A stretch of 64,000 nucleotides of DNA, from assembly GCF_016722925.1 (NCBI RefSeq), contig NZ_JAEQNC010000007.1, forward strand, positions 186,001 to 250,000, given 5' to 3'. This DNA comes from Phytoamicus setariae. Its GTDB lineage: Bacteria > Pseudomonadota > Alphaproteobacteria > Rhizobiales > Rhizobiaceae. Below the pieces are notes generated by a model, which saw only the letters and a list, made by a program, of their open reading frames with translations, ran no database searches and was not told the DNA's origin. The position numbers and the translations under genes were made by a program. Positions within the stretch are counted from its first letter, which is position 1. Every line of letters begins with the position of its first letter. This document shows, in pieces, positions 8,368 to 17,750 of this stretch.

Positions 8368-9620
8368 TGAGCGTGAATGCTCGAATGCCCCATATACTTG
8401 TGATCGGCACCGGTGACACCAAGAGCGATGAGCTGACCTTCATGGCTGATGTGATCGGCAAGGCCGGCGGTCTTCCGGTCATGATCGATGTCAGCATTCT
8501 CGGCGATCCGGCTTATAGCCCGGAATACACCAAGCACGATGTCGCCAAGGCCGCTGACACGACCATCCAGGCGATTATCGACAGTGGCGACGAGCACTCC
8601 GCCATGGAACTGATGGCAAAGGGGGCTGCGGCCCTCGTGCGCCAGCTCTACGATGTTGGTCAGGTCGACGGCGTGATCGTCCTCGGCGGCTCGTTGGGCA
8701 CGGATCTGGCGCTCGATGTTGCGGCAGTCCTGCCGCTCGGGGTACCGAAATTCGTCATCTCCACCATCGCCTACTCCCACCTCCTGCCACCCGAGCGCAT
8801 TGCGCCGGACCTGATGATGATCCTCTGGGCCGGCGGCCTCTATGGCCTGAACGGCATCTGCCGCTCGGTGCTGTCGCAGGCAGCCGGTGCCGTTGTTGGT
8901 GCAGCCCTGCACGGCCAGAAGCCGAACACCGACAAGCCACTGATCGGCATGACCTCGCTCGGCTCCTCCTGCCTGAAATACATGAAATACCTGAAGCCCG
9001 AGCTGGAGAAGCGCGGCTACGACGTCGCCGTCTTCCACGCCACCGGCATGGGCGGCCGCGCCTTTGAAGCGATTGCCGCCCAGAAGGGTTTCGCCGCTGT
9101 CTTCGACTTCTGCATCCAGGAGGTTTCCAACCATCACAACGGAACCGTCGTGACATCTGGCCCTGACCGGATGGAAAATGCCGGTCGCGCAGGTATACCG
9201 CAGATCGTCGCTCCCGGCGCAATAGACATGGTCGACCTGCCGGCATGGCAGCCCCTGCCCGAACGATTTGCCGAGCGCCCTTATCATGCGCACAACCGAC
9301 TGATCGGCTCGGTGACGACCGATCCGCAAGGGCGTCGCGCCATCGCCCGCGTCATCGGCGAAAAGCTTGCGGGCGCGAAGTCCCCTGTCGCTTTCGTTCT
9401 ACCCACCAAAGGCATTCAGGAATGGGATCAGGAGGGCGAACCGCTCTACGAACCCGAAGCGCTGGACGCCTTCGTCGACGAGATGCGGCGTGCAGCTCCG
9501 GCCTCCGTCATCTTCGAAGAAATCGACACCCATATCAATTCACCCGAATTCTCTGAAACGGCACTCGAAATCTTCGACCGCTGGGTCGCCGAAGGCGTGG
9601 TTCCGGGAGGCCGCCGATGA
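8367..9620 (+). CDS. UPF0261 / Tm-1-like ATP-binding domain protein
   Basis: This 417-residue protein belongs to the UPF0261 (Tm-1-like) family. The N-terminal nucleotide-binding domain starts ILVIGTGDTKSDELTFMADV and has GVIVLGGSLGTDLALDVA around residue 100. The second domain carries VFHATGMGGRAFEAIAA. The start chosen is the ATG at 8367, coupled to the iclR-type stop and preceded by GGAGG; the frame is open further upstream, but that part lies inside the regulator. Biochemical function of the bacterial family is not settled. Its presence in a catabolic operon suggests a ligase or lyase-like role. Confidence 0.85.
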   Translation: MSVNARMPHILVIGTGDTKSDELTFMADVIGKAGGLPVMIDVSILGDPAYSPEYTKHDVAKAADTTIQAIIDSGDEHSAMELMAKGAAALVRQLYDVGQVDGVIVLGGSLGTDLALDVAAVLPLGVPKFVISTIAYSHLLPPERIAPDLMMILWAGGLYGLNGICRSVLSQAAGAVVGAALHGQKPNTDKPLIGMTSLGSSCLKYMKYLKPELEKRGYDVAVFHATGMGGRAFEAIAAQKGFAAVFDFCIQEVSNHHNGTVVTSGPDRMENAGRAGIPQIVAPGAIDMVDLPAWQPLPERFAERPYHAHNRLIGSVTTDPQGRRAIARVIGEKLAGAKSPVAFVLPTKGIQEWDQEGEPLYEPEALDAFVDEMRRAAPASVIFEEIDTHINSPEFSETALEIFDRWVAEGVVPGGRR

Positions 9621-10267
9621 ATTCCCACAAGGCTCTGATCCTCGATTTCGGCGGTGTCGTCACCCGCACGCTGTTCGAAACCCACGACCTTACCGAGAGT
9701 GCCCTTGGGCTGGCGCCGGGAACGCTGAGCTGGCGCGGACCATTCGACCCATCGACCGATCCGCTCTGGGTGTCCATGCAGAACCGCGAGATCACCGAGC
9801 GCGACTACTGGATGACCAGGACAAAGGAAGTCGGCGCGCTGGTCGGCGAAGATTGGCCCGACATGCAGACCTTCGTCCAGCGGGCACGCGGTGCCGAACC
9901 CGGCCTCGTGCTGCGGCCCGAGGCGCGCGCCGCCATCATCAGGGCGAAGGATGCGGGGCTCAAACTCGCCATCCTGTCGAACGAGCTCGACCTGTTCTAT
10001 GGCGTCGAGTTCCGCAAGCGTTTCCCGCTGATCGAGCTGTTCGACGTTATCGTCGATGCGACCTACACCAAGATCCTGAAGCCCGACCCGCGCGCCTACG
10101 AGCTGGTGCTGGGCGAGCTCGGTCTCGATCGCAAGGACTGCGTCTTTGTCGACGACCAGAAGAAGAACATCGAGGGTGCTGAAGCAGTCGAACTGCCCTA
10201 CGTGCATTTCGACGTCACCCGCCCCGCCGAAAGTTATGCCCAGGCACTCAAGATGCTTGGAATATGA
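9617..10267 (+). CDS. HAD-superfamily hydrolase (epoxide-hydrolase N-terminal/dehalogenase-like)
   Basis: This 216-residue HAD subfamily IA protein has the nucleophile Asp10 in ILDFGGVVT. The second Asp of the usual DxD is a Gly, so phosphatase activity is not certain. Motif II is SNELD, motif III Lys is in ILKPDPRAY, and motif IV is VFVDDQKKNI. It overlaps the UPF0261 stop by four bases (ATGA), which shows translational coupling. In a pathway with a phosphorylating kinase and a phospho-lyase it may recycle or clear a phosphorylated intermediate, which is inference. Confidence 0.82.
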   Translation: MNSHKALILDFGGVVTRTLFETHDLTESALGLAPGTLSWRGPFDPSTDPLWVSMQNREITERDYWMTRTKEVGALVGEDWPDMQTFVQRARGAEPGLVLRPEARAAIIRAKDAGLKLAILSNELDLFYGVEFRKRFPLIELFDVIVDATYTKILKPDPRAYELVLGELGLDRKDCVFVDDQKKNIEGAEAVELPYVHFDVTRPAESYAQALKMLGI

Positions 10268-10279
10268 AAGGAAAATCCG

Positions 10280-11638
10280 ATGCGTGAAACCAACTTCCTG
10301 ATCGAAAACAATGCCCGCCACCTTTGGCATCCGATGGCGCACCCGGCCGAAATGCTGGCCAATCCACCGCGCATCATCAATGCAGCTGAAGGCGTCGACG
10401 TCATCGATATCCACGGCAAGAAGGTCCTCGATGCCGTGGGCGGACTGTGGAACGTCAATCTCGGCTATTCCTGCGAGCCGGTGAAGAAGGCGATCCGCGA
10501 CCAGCTCGAAGAGTTGCCCTATTACTCGACCTTCCGTGGCACCACCAATTCGCCGCTGATCGAGCTATCCTACGAGCTCGCCGAATGGTTCAAGGAAGAC
10601 GGGCTGGTGCGCGCGTTCTTCACTTCGGGCGGTTCGGACTCGGTCGAAACGGCACTGCGGCTCGCCCGTCAGTATCACAAGATCAACGGCCAGCCGGAGC
10701 GCACCAAGTTCGTGGCGCTGAAGAAGGGTTACCACGGCACGCATTTCGGCGGCGCATCGGTCAACGGCAACTCGAATTTCCGCCGCAACTACGAGCCGCT
10801 GCTGCCGGGGGTCTTCCATCTTGCTGCCCCCTACACCTACCGCAATCCGTTCAACACCACGGATGCGGCTGAAATCGCTCAGGCGATCGCCCGCCAGTTC
10901 GAAGACGAGATCGCTTTCCAGGGCGCAGACACCATTGCCGCGCTGATCATGGAGCCGGTGCTGGGCGCCGGCGGCGTCATTGTTCCGCACGAAACCTTCA
11001 TGCCGCTGATGCGCGAGATCTGCGACAAGCACGGCATCCTGCTGATCGCCGACGAAGTCATTACCGCATTCGGCCGCACCGGCGCCTGGACGGGTTCGCG
11101 CGGTTGGGGCGTCAAGCCGGACATGATGTCGACAGCCAAGGCCATCACCAACGGCTATTTCCCGTTTGGCGCAGTCATGATTTCCGAGAAGGTCACAGCC
11201 GCTTTCGAAAGCAACAAGAACTCGTTCGGCTCGATCGGCCACGGCTACACCTATTCCGGCCATCCCGTGGGCGCCGCTGCCGCCCTCGCAACCCTGAAGG
11301 AAACCAAGCGCCAAAACACTGCCGCCAACGCTGCTGCACGCGGCGCCGAGTTGATGGCTGGCCTGGAAGGGCTGAAGGCCAAGCACGAGCTGGTTGGTGA
11401 TGTGCGCGGCAAGGGCCTGATGGCAGCGCTCGAACTCGTCTCGGATCGGCAGAAGAAATCGGCCGCCGCCAAGGATGTGGTCGCCAAGGTCTACGACACC
11501 GCCTATGAGGCCGGCGTCATGGTCCGCACCTCAGGGTCCAACGTCATCATCTCGCCGCCGCTCGTCATCTCCGCAGGGGATGTCAGCCGTATCATCTCCG
11601 CGCTAGACGAAGGTCTTTCGGCAGCTGGAGGAAAATAA
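10280..11638 (+). CDS. Class III PLP omega-aminotransferase
   Basis: This 452-residue fold-type I class III aminotransferase has the PLP lysine Lys287 in STAKAITNGYFPFGAV and Asp258 in LLIADEVITAFGRTG, which holds the pyridine nitrogen. The N-terminal HLWHPM and the length fit beta-alanine/diamine:pyruvate aminotransferases. It would transfer an amino group from an amine to pyruvate, giving an aldehyde for the dehydrogenase encoded at 4311-5789. It has a good ribosome site (AAGGAAA) 12 bases after the HAD gene and is followed after one base by the AGXT2L-like gene. The amine substrate is not known. Confidence 0.88.
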   Translation: MRETNFLIENNARHLWHPMAHPAEMLANPPRIINAAEGVDVIDIHGKKVLDAVGGLWNVNLGYSCEPVKKAIRDQLEELPYYSTFRGTTNSPLIELSYELAEWFKEDGLVRAFFTSGGSDSVETALRLARQYHKINGQPERTKFVALKKGYHGTHFGGASVNGNSNFRRNYEPLLPGVFHLAAPYTYRNPFNTTDAAEIAQAIARQFEDEIAFQGADTIAALIMEPVLGAGGVIVPHETFMPLMREICDKHGILLIADEVITAFGRTGAWTGSRGWGVKPDMMSTAKAITNGYFPFGAVMISEKVTAAFESNKNSFGSIGHGYTYSGHPVGAAAALATLKETKRQNTAANAAARGAELMAGLEGLKAKHELVGDVRGKGLMAALELVSDRQKKSAAAKDVVAKVYDTAYEAGVMVRTSGSNVIISPPLVISAGDVSRIISALDEGLSAAGGK

Positions 11639-11639
11639 G

Positions 11640-12923
11640 ATGTCCGACAACAAAGCGTTGCTTGCCAGGCGCGAAAAGCTCCTCGGCAAGAACATGTCGA
11701 CCTTCTATCAGGACCCCGTGCATCTGGTACGGGGCGAAGGTGTCTGGCTCTGGGATGCCGACGGCAAGCGCTATCTCGACTGCTATAACAATGTTCCGCA
11801 TGTCGGCCATTGCCATCCGCGCGTGGTCGAGGTGATCACGCGCCAGGCGTCGACACTCAACACCCATACGCGTTACCTGCACGAGGGTATTCTCGACTAT
11901 ATCGAACGCCTGACAGCGACCTTCGACGACAGCCTCGATACGGCGATCCTCACCTGCACCGGCAGCGAGGCCAACGATATCGCGCTGCGCATGGCCCAGG
12001 CCGTCACCGGCAAGACCGGGGTGATCGCCACCGATCATACCTATCACGGCAACACGGCGGCGGTGTCGCAGCTATCGACCCGCATGCCACCGGTCGGTGG
12101 CTATGGCGGCCATGTCCGCCACGTTCCGGCGCCGGACGGCTATCGTCCGCTCGGCGGCGAACCGGGCGAAGCCTTCACCGATGCCTGGGCGGCCGAGATC
12201 GAAAAGGCCATCGCCTCGTTGCAGCAAACGCCGCATGGTTTCTCCGCGCTGATCATCGATCCCTTCTTCGCCAATGAAGGTTTTCCGGATCTGCCGGACG
12301 GCTTCCTGCAAAAGGCGGCGGCCATCGTCAGGAAAGCAGGCGGCCTACTGATCTGCGATGAAGTGCAGCCGGGATTTGGCCGTACCGGTAACCATATGTG
12401 GGGCCACCAGCGGGCAGGCATCGTTCCCGATGTCGTCACGCTCGGCAAGCCGATGGGCAACGGCCATCCGGTCGGCGGCGTGGTCGCCAATTCGGAAACG
12501 CTGAACGCCTTCCGCAAGGCATTCCGCTATTTCAATACCTTCGGTGGCAACCCGGTTTCCTGTGCGGCAGCCATGGCGGTACTCGATGTCATCAGGGACG
12601 AAAACCTGCTCGAAAATGCCCGGATCGTTGGTGCCTATGCACAGGCAGGGCTGCGCAAGCTCGCGGAGAAGCATGACGTGATCGGCAATGTGCGCGGCAG
12701 CGGCCTGTTTTTCGGAGCCGAACTAGTGCTCGATCAGTCTACGAAGGCACCGGCCACCGAATTGGCAACCACCGTCATCAACGAGATGCGCGAACGCGGC
12801 GTGCTGATGGGCAAGCTGGGTATCCACCAGAATGCCACCAAGATCAGGCCGCCGATGCCTTTCAGCACCGAAAATGCCGATTTCATGCTCTCGACTCTCG
12901 ACGACGTGCTGGCGGGACTCTGA
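11640..12923 (+). CDS. AGXT2L-like PLP enzyme, predicted amino-alcohol phosphate phospho-lyase
   Basis: This 427-residue class III PLP protein has Lys270 in LGKPMGNGHPVGG and Asp240 in ICDEVQPGFGRTG. The N-terminal YLDCYNNVPHVGHCHP and LNTHTRYLHEGILDYIERL closely follow the pattern of ethanolamine-phosphate and 5-phosphohydroxylysine phospho-lyases (AGXT2L1/AGXT2L2), not ordinary transaminases. Such enzymes eliminate phosphate and ammonia from an O-phosphorylated amino alcohol to give an aldehyde. The next gene overlaps by one base and encodes a kinase of the kind that makes these substrates; in some bacteria the two activities are fused. A plain transaminase remains possible. Confidence 0.72.
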   Translation: MSDNKALLARREKLLGKNMSTFYQDPVHLVRGEGVWLWDADGKRYLDCYNNVPHVGHCHPRVVEVITRQASTLNTHTRYLHEGILDYIERLTATFDDSLDTAILTCTGSEANDIALRMAQAVTGKTGVIATDHTYHGNTAAVSQLSTRMPPVGGYGGHVRHVPAPDGYRPLGGEPGEAFTDAWAAEIEKAIASLQQTPHGFSALIIDPFFANEGFPDLPDGFLQKAAAIVRKAGGLLICDEVQPGFGRTGNHMWGHQRAGIVPDVVTLGKPMGNGHPVGGVVANSETLNAFRKAFRYFNTFGGNPVSCAAAMAVLDVIRDENLLENARIVGAYAQAGLRKLAEKHDVIGNVRGSGLFFGAELVLDQSTKAPATELATTVINEMRERGVLMGKLGIHQNATKIRPPMPFSTENADFMLSTLDDVLAGL

Positions 12924-13909
12924 TGTCAAGCATACTTGATGATCTCAAGGCGCGCGCCCGAAAGGCCCTCGCCTGCTGGGCCCTGTCCGAACAGGAGCCG
13001 AAGCTGCTGAAATACCGCGAGAATGCGGTGTTCAGGGTCGAGCTTCCAAACGGCGAAGGTGCGGCGCTGCGCCTGCACCGACCCGGTTACCATTCTGAGG
13101 CGGCACTCAGATCGGAACTTCTCTGGATGGACGATCTTCGTAACAACGGCCTTGATGTGCCGCGGCCTATTCCGGCTGCGGACGGGTCGCTGCTGGTGGC
13201 GCTCGACCGGTCGAATGAACAGTATGCCGATCTCATCGGCTGGGTCGACGGCCAGCAGATAGGCGAGAGCGGCAAACTGCTCGAACATACCGCCGACGAA
13301 TTGGCACGCATCTACCGGTTGGTCGGCGCGTCCATGGCCGAGATGCACAACATCTCCGATCGCTGGTCACCCCCGGCGAGCTTCACCCGAAGCGCCTGGG
13401 ATCGGCAGGGCCTGTTGGGAGAGTCGCCGCTCTGGGGGCGCTTCTGGGATTGCCCCGGCTTGTCCACCGAGGATCGAACATTGCTTGCCGGACTGAGAAT
13501 CGAGCTGCAGCAAAGAATGGACGCGCTTTCAGCTGATCTAGATTACGGCCTGATCCACGCGGATCTCGTGCGCGAGAATGTACTGGTGAATGGCGATCGT
13601 GTGGCTCTGATCGATTTCGACGACAGCGGCTACGGCTACAGGCTGTTCGAAATTGCCACGGCATTGCTGCGGAACCGGCGCGAGCCCCACTATCCGCTGA
13701 TCGTGTCGTCGCTTATCGAAGGGTATCGATCAAAGCGGTCGCTGAGTGACGCGACGCTTGCAAATCTGCCGCTCTTCCTGCTGCTGCGCAGCCTGACCTA
13801 TATCGGCTGGGCGGGAGAGCGATCGGAACTACCCGACGCAGGCGACCGGTTGGCACGGTACATCCGGGATACGCGGGAACTCGCGCAAGCCGTCGAAACC
13901 GCCGGATGA
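12923..13909 (+). CDS. Aminoglycoside-phosphotransferase-fold kinase, predicted amino-alcohol kinase
   Basis: This 328-residue APH-family protein has the catalytic loop HADLVREN at 212-219 (Asp214, Asn219) and the metal-binding IDFDD at 230-234. It resembles hydroxylysine kinase and homoserine-kinase-II-like proteins. Its ATG overlaps the stop of the phospho-lyase-like gene (TGATG), so the two should be made in step. I infer that it phosphorylates the hydroxyl of an amino alcohol, and the lyase then removes phosphate and ammonia. It is the last gene of the plus-strand operon and ends three bases from the convergent hpaR gene. Antibiotic resistance is unlikely in this context. Confidence 0.8.
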   Translation: MSSILDDLKARARKALACWALSEQEPKLLKYRENAVFRVELPNGEGAALRLHRPGYHSEAALRSELLWMDDLRNNGLDVPRPIPAADGSLLVALDRSNEQYADLIGWVDGQQIGESGKLLEHTADELARIYRLVGASMAEMHNISDRWSPPASFTRSAWDRQGLLGESPLWGRFWDCPGLSTEDRTLLAGLRIELQQRMDALSADLDYGLIHADLVRENVLVNGDRVALIDFDDSGYGYRLFEIATALLRNRREPHYPLIVSSLIEGYRSKRSLSDATLANLPLFLLLRSLTYIGWAGERSELPDAGDRLARYIRDTRELAQAVETAG

Positions 13910-13912
13910 CGC

Positions 13913-14392
13913 TCACTGCGTTTCGTTGAAGGTCGCGACCTCGTCGAGCATGTCGAGCAACTGCTCGATCTTGTCACGGCCGAAGCGCTTTTCGAGCCGA
14001 TCGTAGATCAGGCGGCTTTCAGGGCTAACCTCGTTTATGATCGCCATGCCGGCCGGCGTGATCCGGAGCAGGACACGGCGGCCGTCATTCTCGTCCTTGT
14101 GCTTGGTGATAATACCGCGCTCTTCGAGCGAGCGGATGATCCGGGTCAGGCTGGGCGCGAGGATAAAAGCCTTGTCGGCCATCTCCGACGCATCGACAAC
14201 TTCCTGCTCGGCAAGGATGCGGATCACGCGCCACTGCTGCTCGGTCATCTCGTGTTCGGCAAGCATCGGCCGAAAATGGCTCATTACCGCCTCGCGCGCT
14301 CGCAACAGCGCGATCGGCAGCGAACGGCGGGTGTTGCGAGGAAGCAGTGCGTCCTGCTGCAGCTTGGATTTGGCGGAGGATTGTTCGGTCAT
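13913..14392 (-). CDS. hpaR: MarR-family repressor of homoprotocatechuate degradation
   Basis: This 159-residue MarR protein has the HpaR signature RRSLPIALLRAREAVMSHFR, the winged helix at about 55-110 with APSLTRIIRSLEERGI, and DENDGRRVLLRITPAG in the wing. HpaR represses the meta-cleavage genes until the pathway compound binds. I chose the ATG at 14392 because GGAAG precedes it; an in-frame start 17 codons upstream lacks a ribosome site. The gene is divergent from hpaF. The palindrome at 14484-14495 in the shared promoter is the likely operator. Confidence 0.88.
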   Translation of the reverse strand: MTEQSSAKSKLQQDALLPRNTRRSLPIALLRAREAVMSHFRPMLAEHEMTEQQWRVIRILAEQEVVDASEMADKAFILAPSLTRIIRSLEERGIITKHKDENDGRRVLLRITPAGMAIINEVSPESRLIYDRLEKRFGRDKIEQLLDMLDEVATFNETQ

Positions 14393-14483
14393 GACAGTTC
14401 TATCTTCCATTTCACACGGATTTGCAATTGCCCGTTTCACCACGAGAAATCGACGAAACCTCTTGACATCAACCGCGATATCA

Positions 14484-14495
14484 TTAACATGTTAA
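14484..14495. promoter_or_regulatory. Palindrome, likely HpaR operator
   Basis: TTAACATGTTAA is a perfect 12-bp palindrome in the hpaR/hpaF divergent region, 30 bases before the hpaF start. A TTGACA hexamer lies at 14463-14468 on the plus strand, so binding here would cover the downstream promoter half. MarR proteins bind such short palindromes. Confidence 0.55.
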
Positions 14496-14524
14496 ATATA
14501 TAAGAAAGACGCATGGGAGGAACG

Positions 14525-14917
14525 ATGCCGCATTTCACGTTCGAGTATTCGGCCAATCTGGACAACCAGGTTGACTTTGCCGCGCTCTGCCGCGCAGTGC
14601 ACGAGACGATCATGAAGACCGGCCTGTTCGAGCTCGGCGCTGTGCGCGTACGCACCATCCGATGCGACGCCTATGCGATCGCCGATCTCCTGCCGGAAAA
14701 CGCCTTCATCGACATGTCGTTCCGTATCGGCGTCGGCCGCACCAAGGACGAGCGCAAGGCCACGGGCGATGCGATCTTTGCAACTGTTACCGACTTTCTG
14801 GCGCCACTGTTTGCCACGCCGCATTTCGCGCTGACGCTTGAGATCCGCGAGATCGATCCGGATCTCAGCTGGAAGAAGAACGCCATTCACCCAAGGCTCC
14901 GCGCCAAGAGCAGCTAG
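14525..14917 (+). CDS. hpaF: 5-carboxymethyl-2-hydroxymuconate isomerase
   Basis: This 130-residue protein of the CHMI branch of the tautomerase superfamily isomerises 5-carboxymethyl-2-hydroxymuconate in the meta-cleavage pathway. The start is the ATG at 14525, preceded by GGGAGG. It puts Pro right after Met (MPHFTFEYSANL), and the exposed N-terminal proline is the catalytic base in this family. An ATG four codons upstream would block that proline and is rejected. The conserved RIGVGRTKDERKATGDAIF helix follows near residue 75. It is first in the hpaFEDGHI run; hpaE starts 76 bases later. Confidence 0.9.
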   Translation: MPHFTFEYSANLDNQVDFAALCRAVHETIMKTGLFELGAVRVRTIRCDAYAIADLLPENAFIDMSFRIGVGRTKDERKATGDAIFATVTDFLAPLFATPHFALTLEIREIDPDLSWKKNAIHPRLRAKSS

Positions 14918-14993
14918 GCGCCACCCGCCCCTGGATATTCCGACAACACGCCCGTTCTCGAAACAGGGCGACTGACCGCCTGATGGAGATGAA

Positions 14994-16508
<1,515 letters not shown>

Positions 16509-16565
16509 CGATGGAGATCGTATCCAGGACGCCTTTTGCCGCTACACATATCTGAGGAGGAAACC

Positions 16566-17546
16566 ATGGCTCTGCCGAAACCCAATCTCTACCCCGCCTT
16601 CAACATCGTCCGGCTGTCCCATGTCGAACTCGCCGTTACCGATCTGGCCAAGTCCCGCGCCTTCTATGTCGACACGCTCGGCCTGCAGGTGACGGATGAA
16701 GACAAGGACACGATCTATCTGCGCGCCATGGAAGAACGCGGCCATCACTGCATCGTGCTGAAGAAGTCCGGCAAGGCTGAAGCCCGCGACCTCGGCTTCA
16801 AGGTTTTCTCGGATGAGGACCTCGACAAGGCCGAGCACTTCTTCAAGGGCAAGGGCCTGCCGGTCGAATGGATCGACCGTCCCTACCAGTCGCGGACCTT
16901 CCGCACCCGTGACCCGCATGGCATTCCTCTGGAATTCTATTCGAAGATGGACCGCCTGCCGCCGATCCACCAGAAATACGCGCTCTACAAGGGCGTCAAA
17001 CCGCTACGCATCGACCACTTCAACTGCTTTTCGCCGAATGTCGATGAATCGGTCGCCTTCTACAACGAACTCGGCTTCCGCGTCACCGAATACACCGCCG
17101 ATGAGGAAACCGGTCGCCTCTGGGCCGCATGGACGCACCGCAAGGGTGGCGTGCATGACATCGCCTTCACCAACGGCCGCGGCCCGCGCCTGCATCACAC
17201 CGCCTTCTGGGTACCGACGCCGCTCAACATCATCGACCTGCTCGACCTGATGTCGACCACTGGCTGGCTGGCGAACATCGAACGCGGCCCCGGCCGCCAC
17301 GGTATTTCCAACGCCTTCTTCCTCTACATCCGCGATCCCGACGGCCATCGCATCGAGATCTACTGCTCGGATTACCAGACGGTCGATCCCGATCTCGAGC
17401 CGATCAAGTGGGACCTCAAGGACCCGCAGCGCCAGACGCTCTGGGGCGCACCGGCACCGAAGTCATGGTTCGAGGAGGGCAGCACGTTTGCCGGAACCGA
17501 GGTTCGGGATTCGATCCTCAAGGCCCAGCCAATCGTCGCGCCCTGA
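16566..17546 (+). CDS. hpaD: 3,4-dihydroxyphenylacetate 2,3-dioxygenase (type I extradiol)
   Basis: This 326-residue protein has two vicinal-oxygen-chelate modules. The metal ligands of the family fall at His151 (RIDHFNCF), His210 or 211 (RLHHTAFWV) and Glu264 (HRIEIYCSD). It cleaves homoprotocatechuate next to the two hydroxyls. It is of the Brevibacterium/Arthrobacter HPCD type, not the LigB-type HpaD of E. coli. The ATG at 16566 has GAGGAGG just before it; the open frame extending ten codons upstream is non-coding. A RIME-like repeat separates it from hpaG. Confidence 0.92.
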   Translation: MALPKPNLYPAFNIVRLSHVELAVTDLAKSRAFYVDTLGLQVTDEDKDTIYLRAMEERGHHCIVLKKSGKAEARDLGFKVFSDEDLDKAEHFFKGKGLPVEWIDRPYQSRTFRTRDPHGIPLEFYSKMDRLPPIHQKYALYKGVKPLRIDHFNCFSPNVDESVAFYNELGFRVTEYTADEETGRLWAAWTHRKGGVHDIAFTNGRGPRLHHTAFWVPTPLNIIDLLDLMSTTGWLANIERGPGRHGISNAFFLYIRDPDGHRIEIYCSDYQTVDPDLEPIKWDLKDPQRQTLWGAPAPKSWFEEGSTFAGTEVRDSILKAQPIVAP

Positions 17547-17560
17547 TACTTGGGGCTTCT

Positions 17561-17735
17561 GCCCCTCATCCGGCTGCCGCCACCTTCTCCCCGTAATAAC
17601 GGGGAGAAGGAACGTGTGGTACGCTCCCGGGTCAAATTGAGCGGAATTGAGCGCGGCAAGCGCCAGCGAAGTTCCCTCTCCCCGTTCTTACAGGGAGTGG
17701 GCTAGAGCAACTAAGTTGCTCCCGGGGTGAGGGGC
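17561..17735. repeat. RIME-like rhizobial intergenic mosaic element
   Basis: The 175-bp element is bounded by GCCCCTCA and TGAGGGGC. Inside are a perfect hairpin CCTTCTCCCCG / CGGGGAGAAGG (17583-17610), a second CTCTCCCCG block, and GAGCAACT-A-AGTTGCTC (17705-17721). This matches the known layout of RIME elements scattered through rhizobial genomes. It sits between hpaD and hpaG, so it is transcribed within the operon and may affect mRNA processing or attenuation. Confidence 0.75.
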
Positions 17736-17750
17736 AAAGAGGATCACAAG

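Noticed and set aside
12923-13909. Antibiotic (aminoglycoside) resistance gene
   Set aside because: The fold is APH-like, but the gene is locked in a catabolic operon with a phospho-lyase-like partner, so a metabolic kinase is far more likely.
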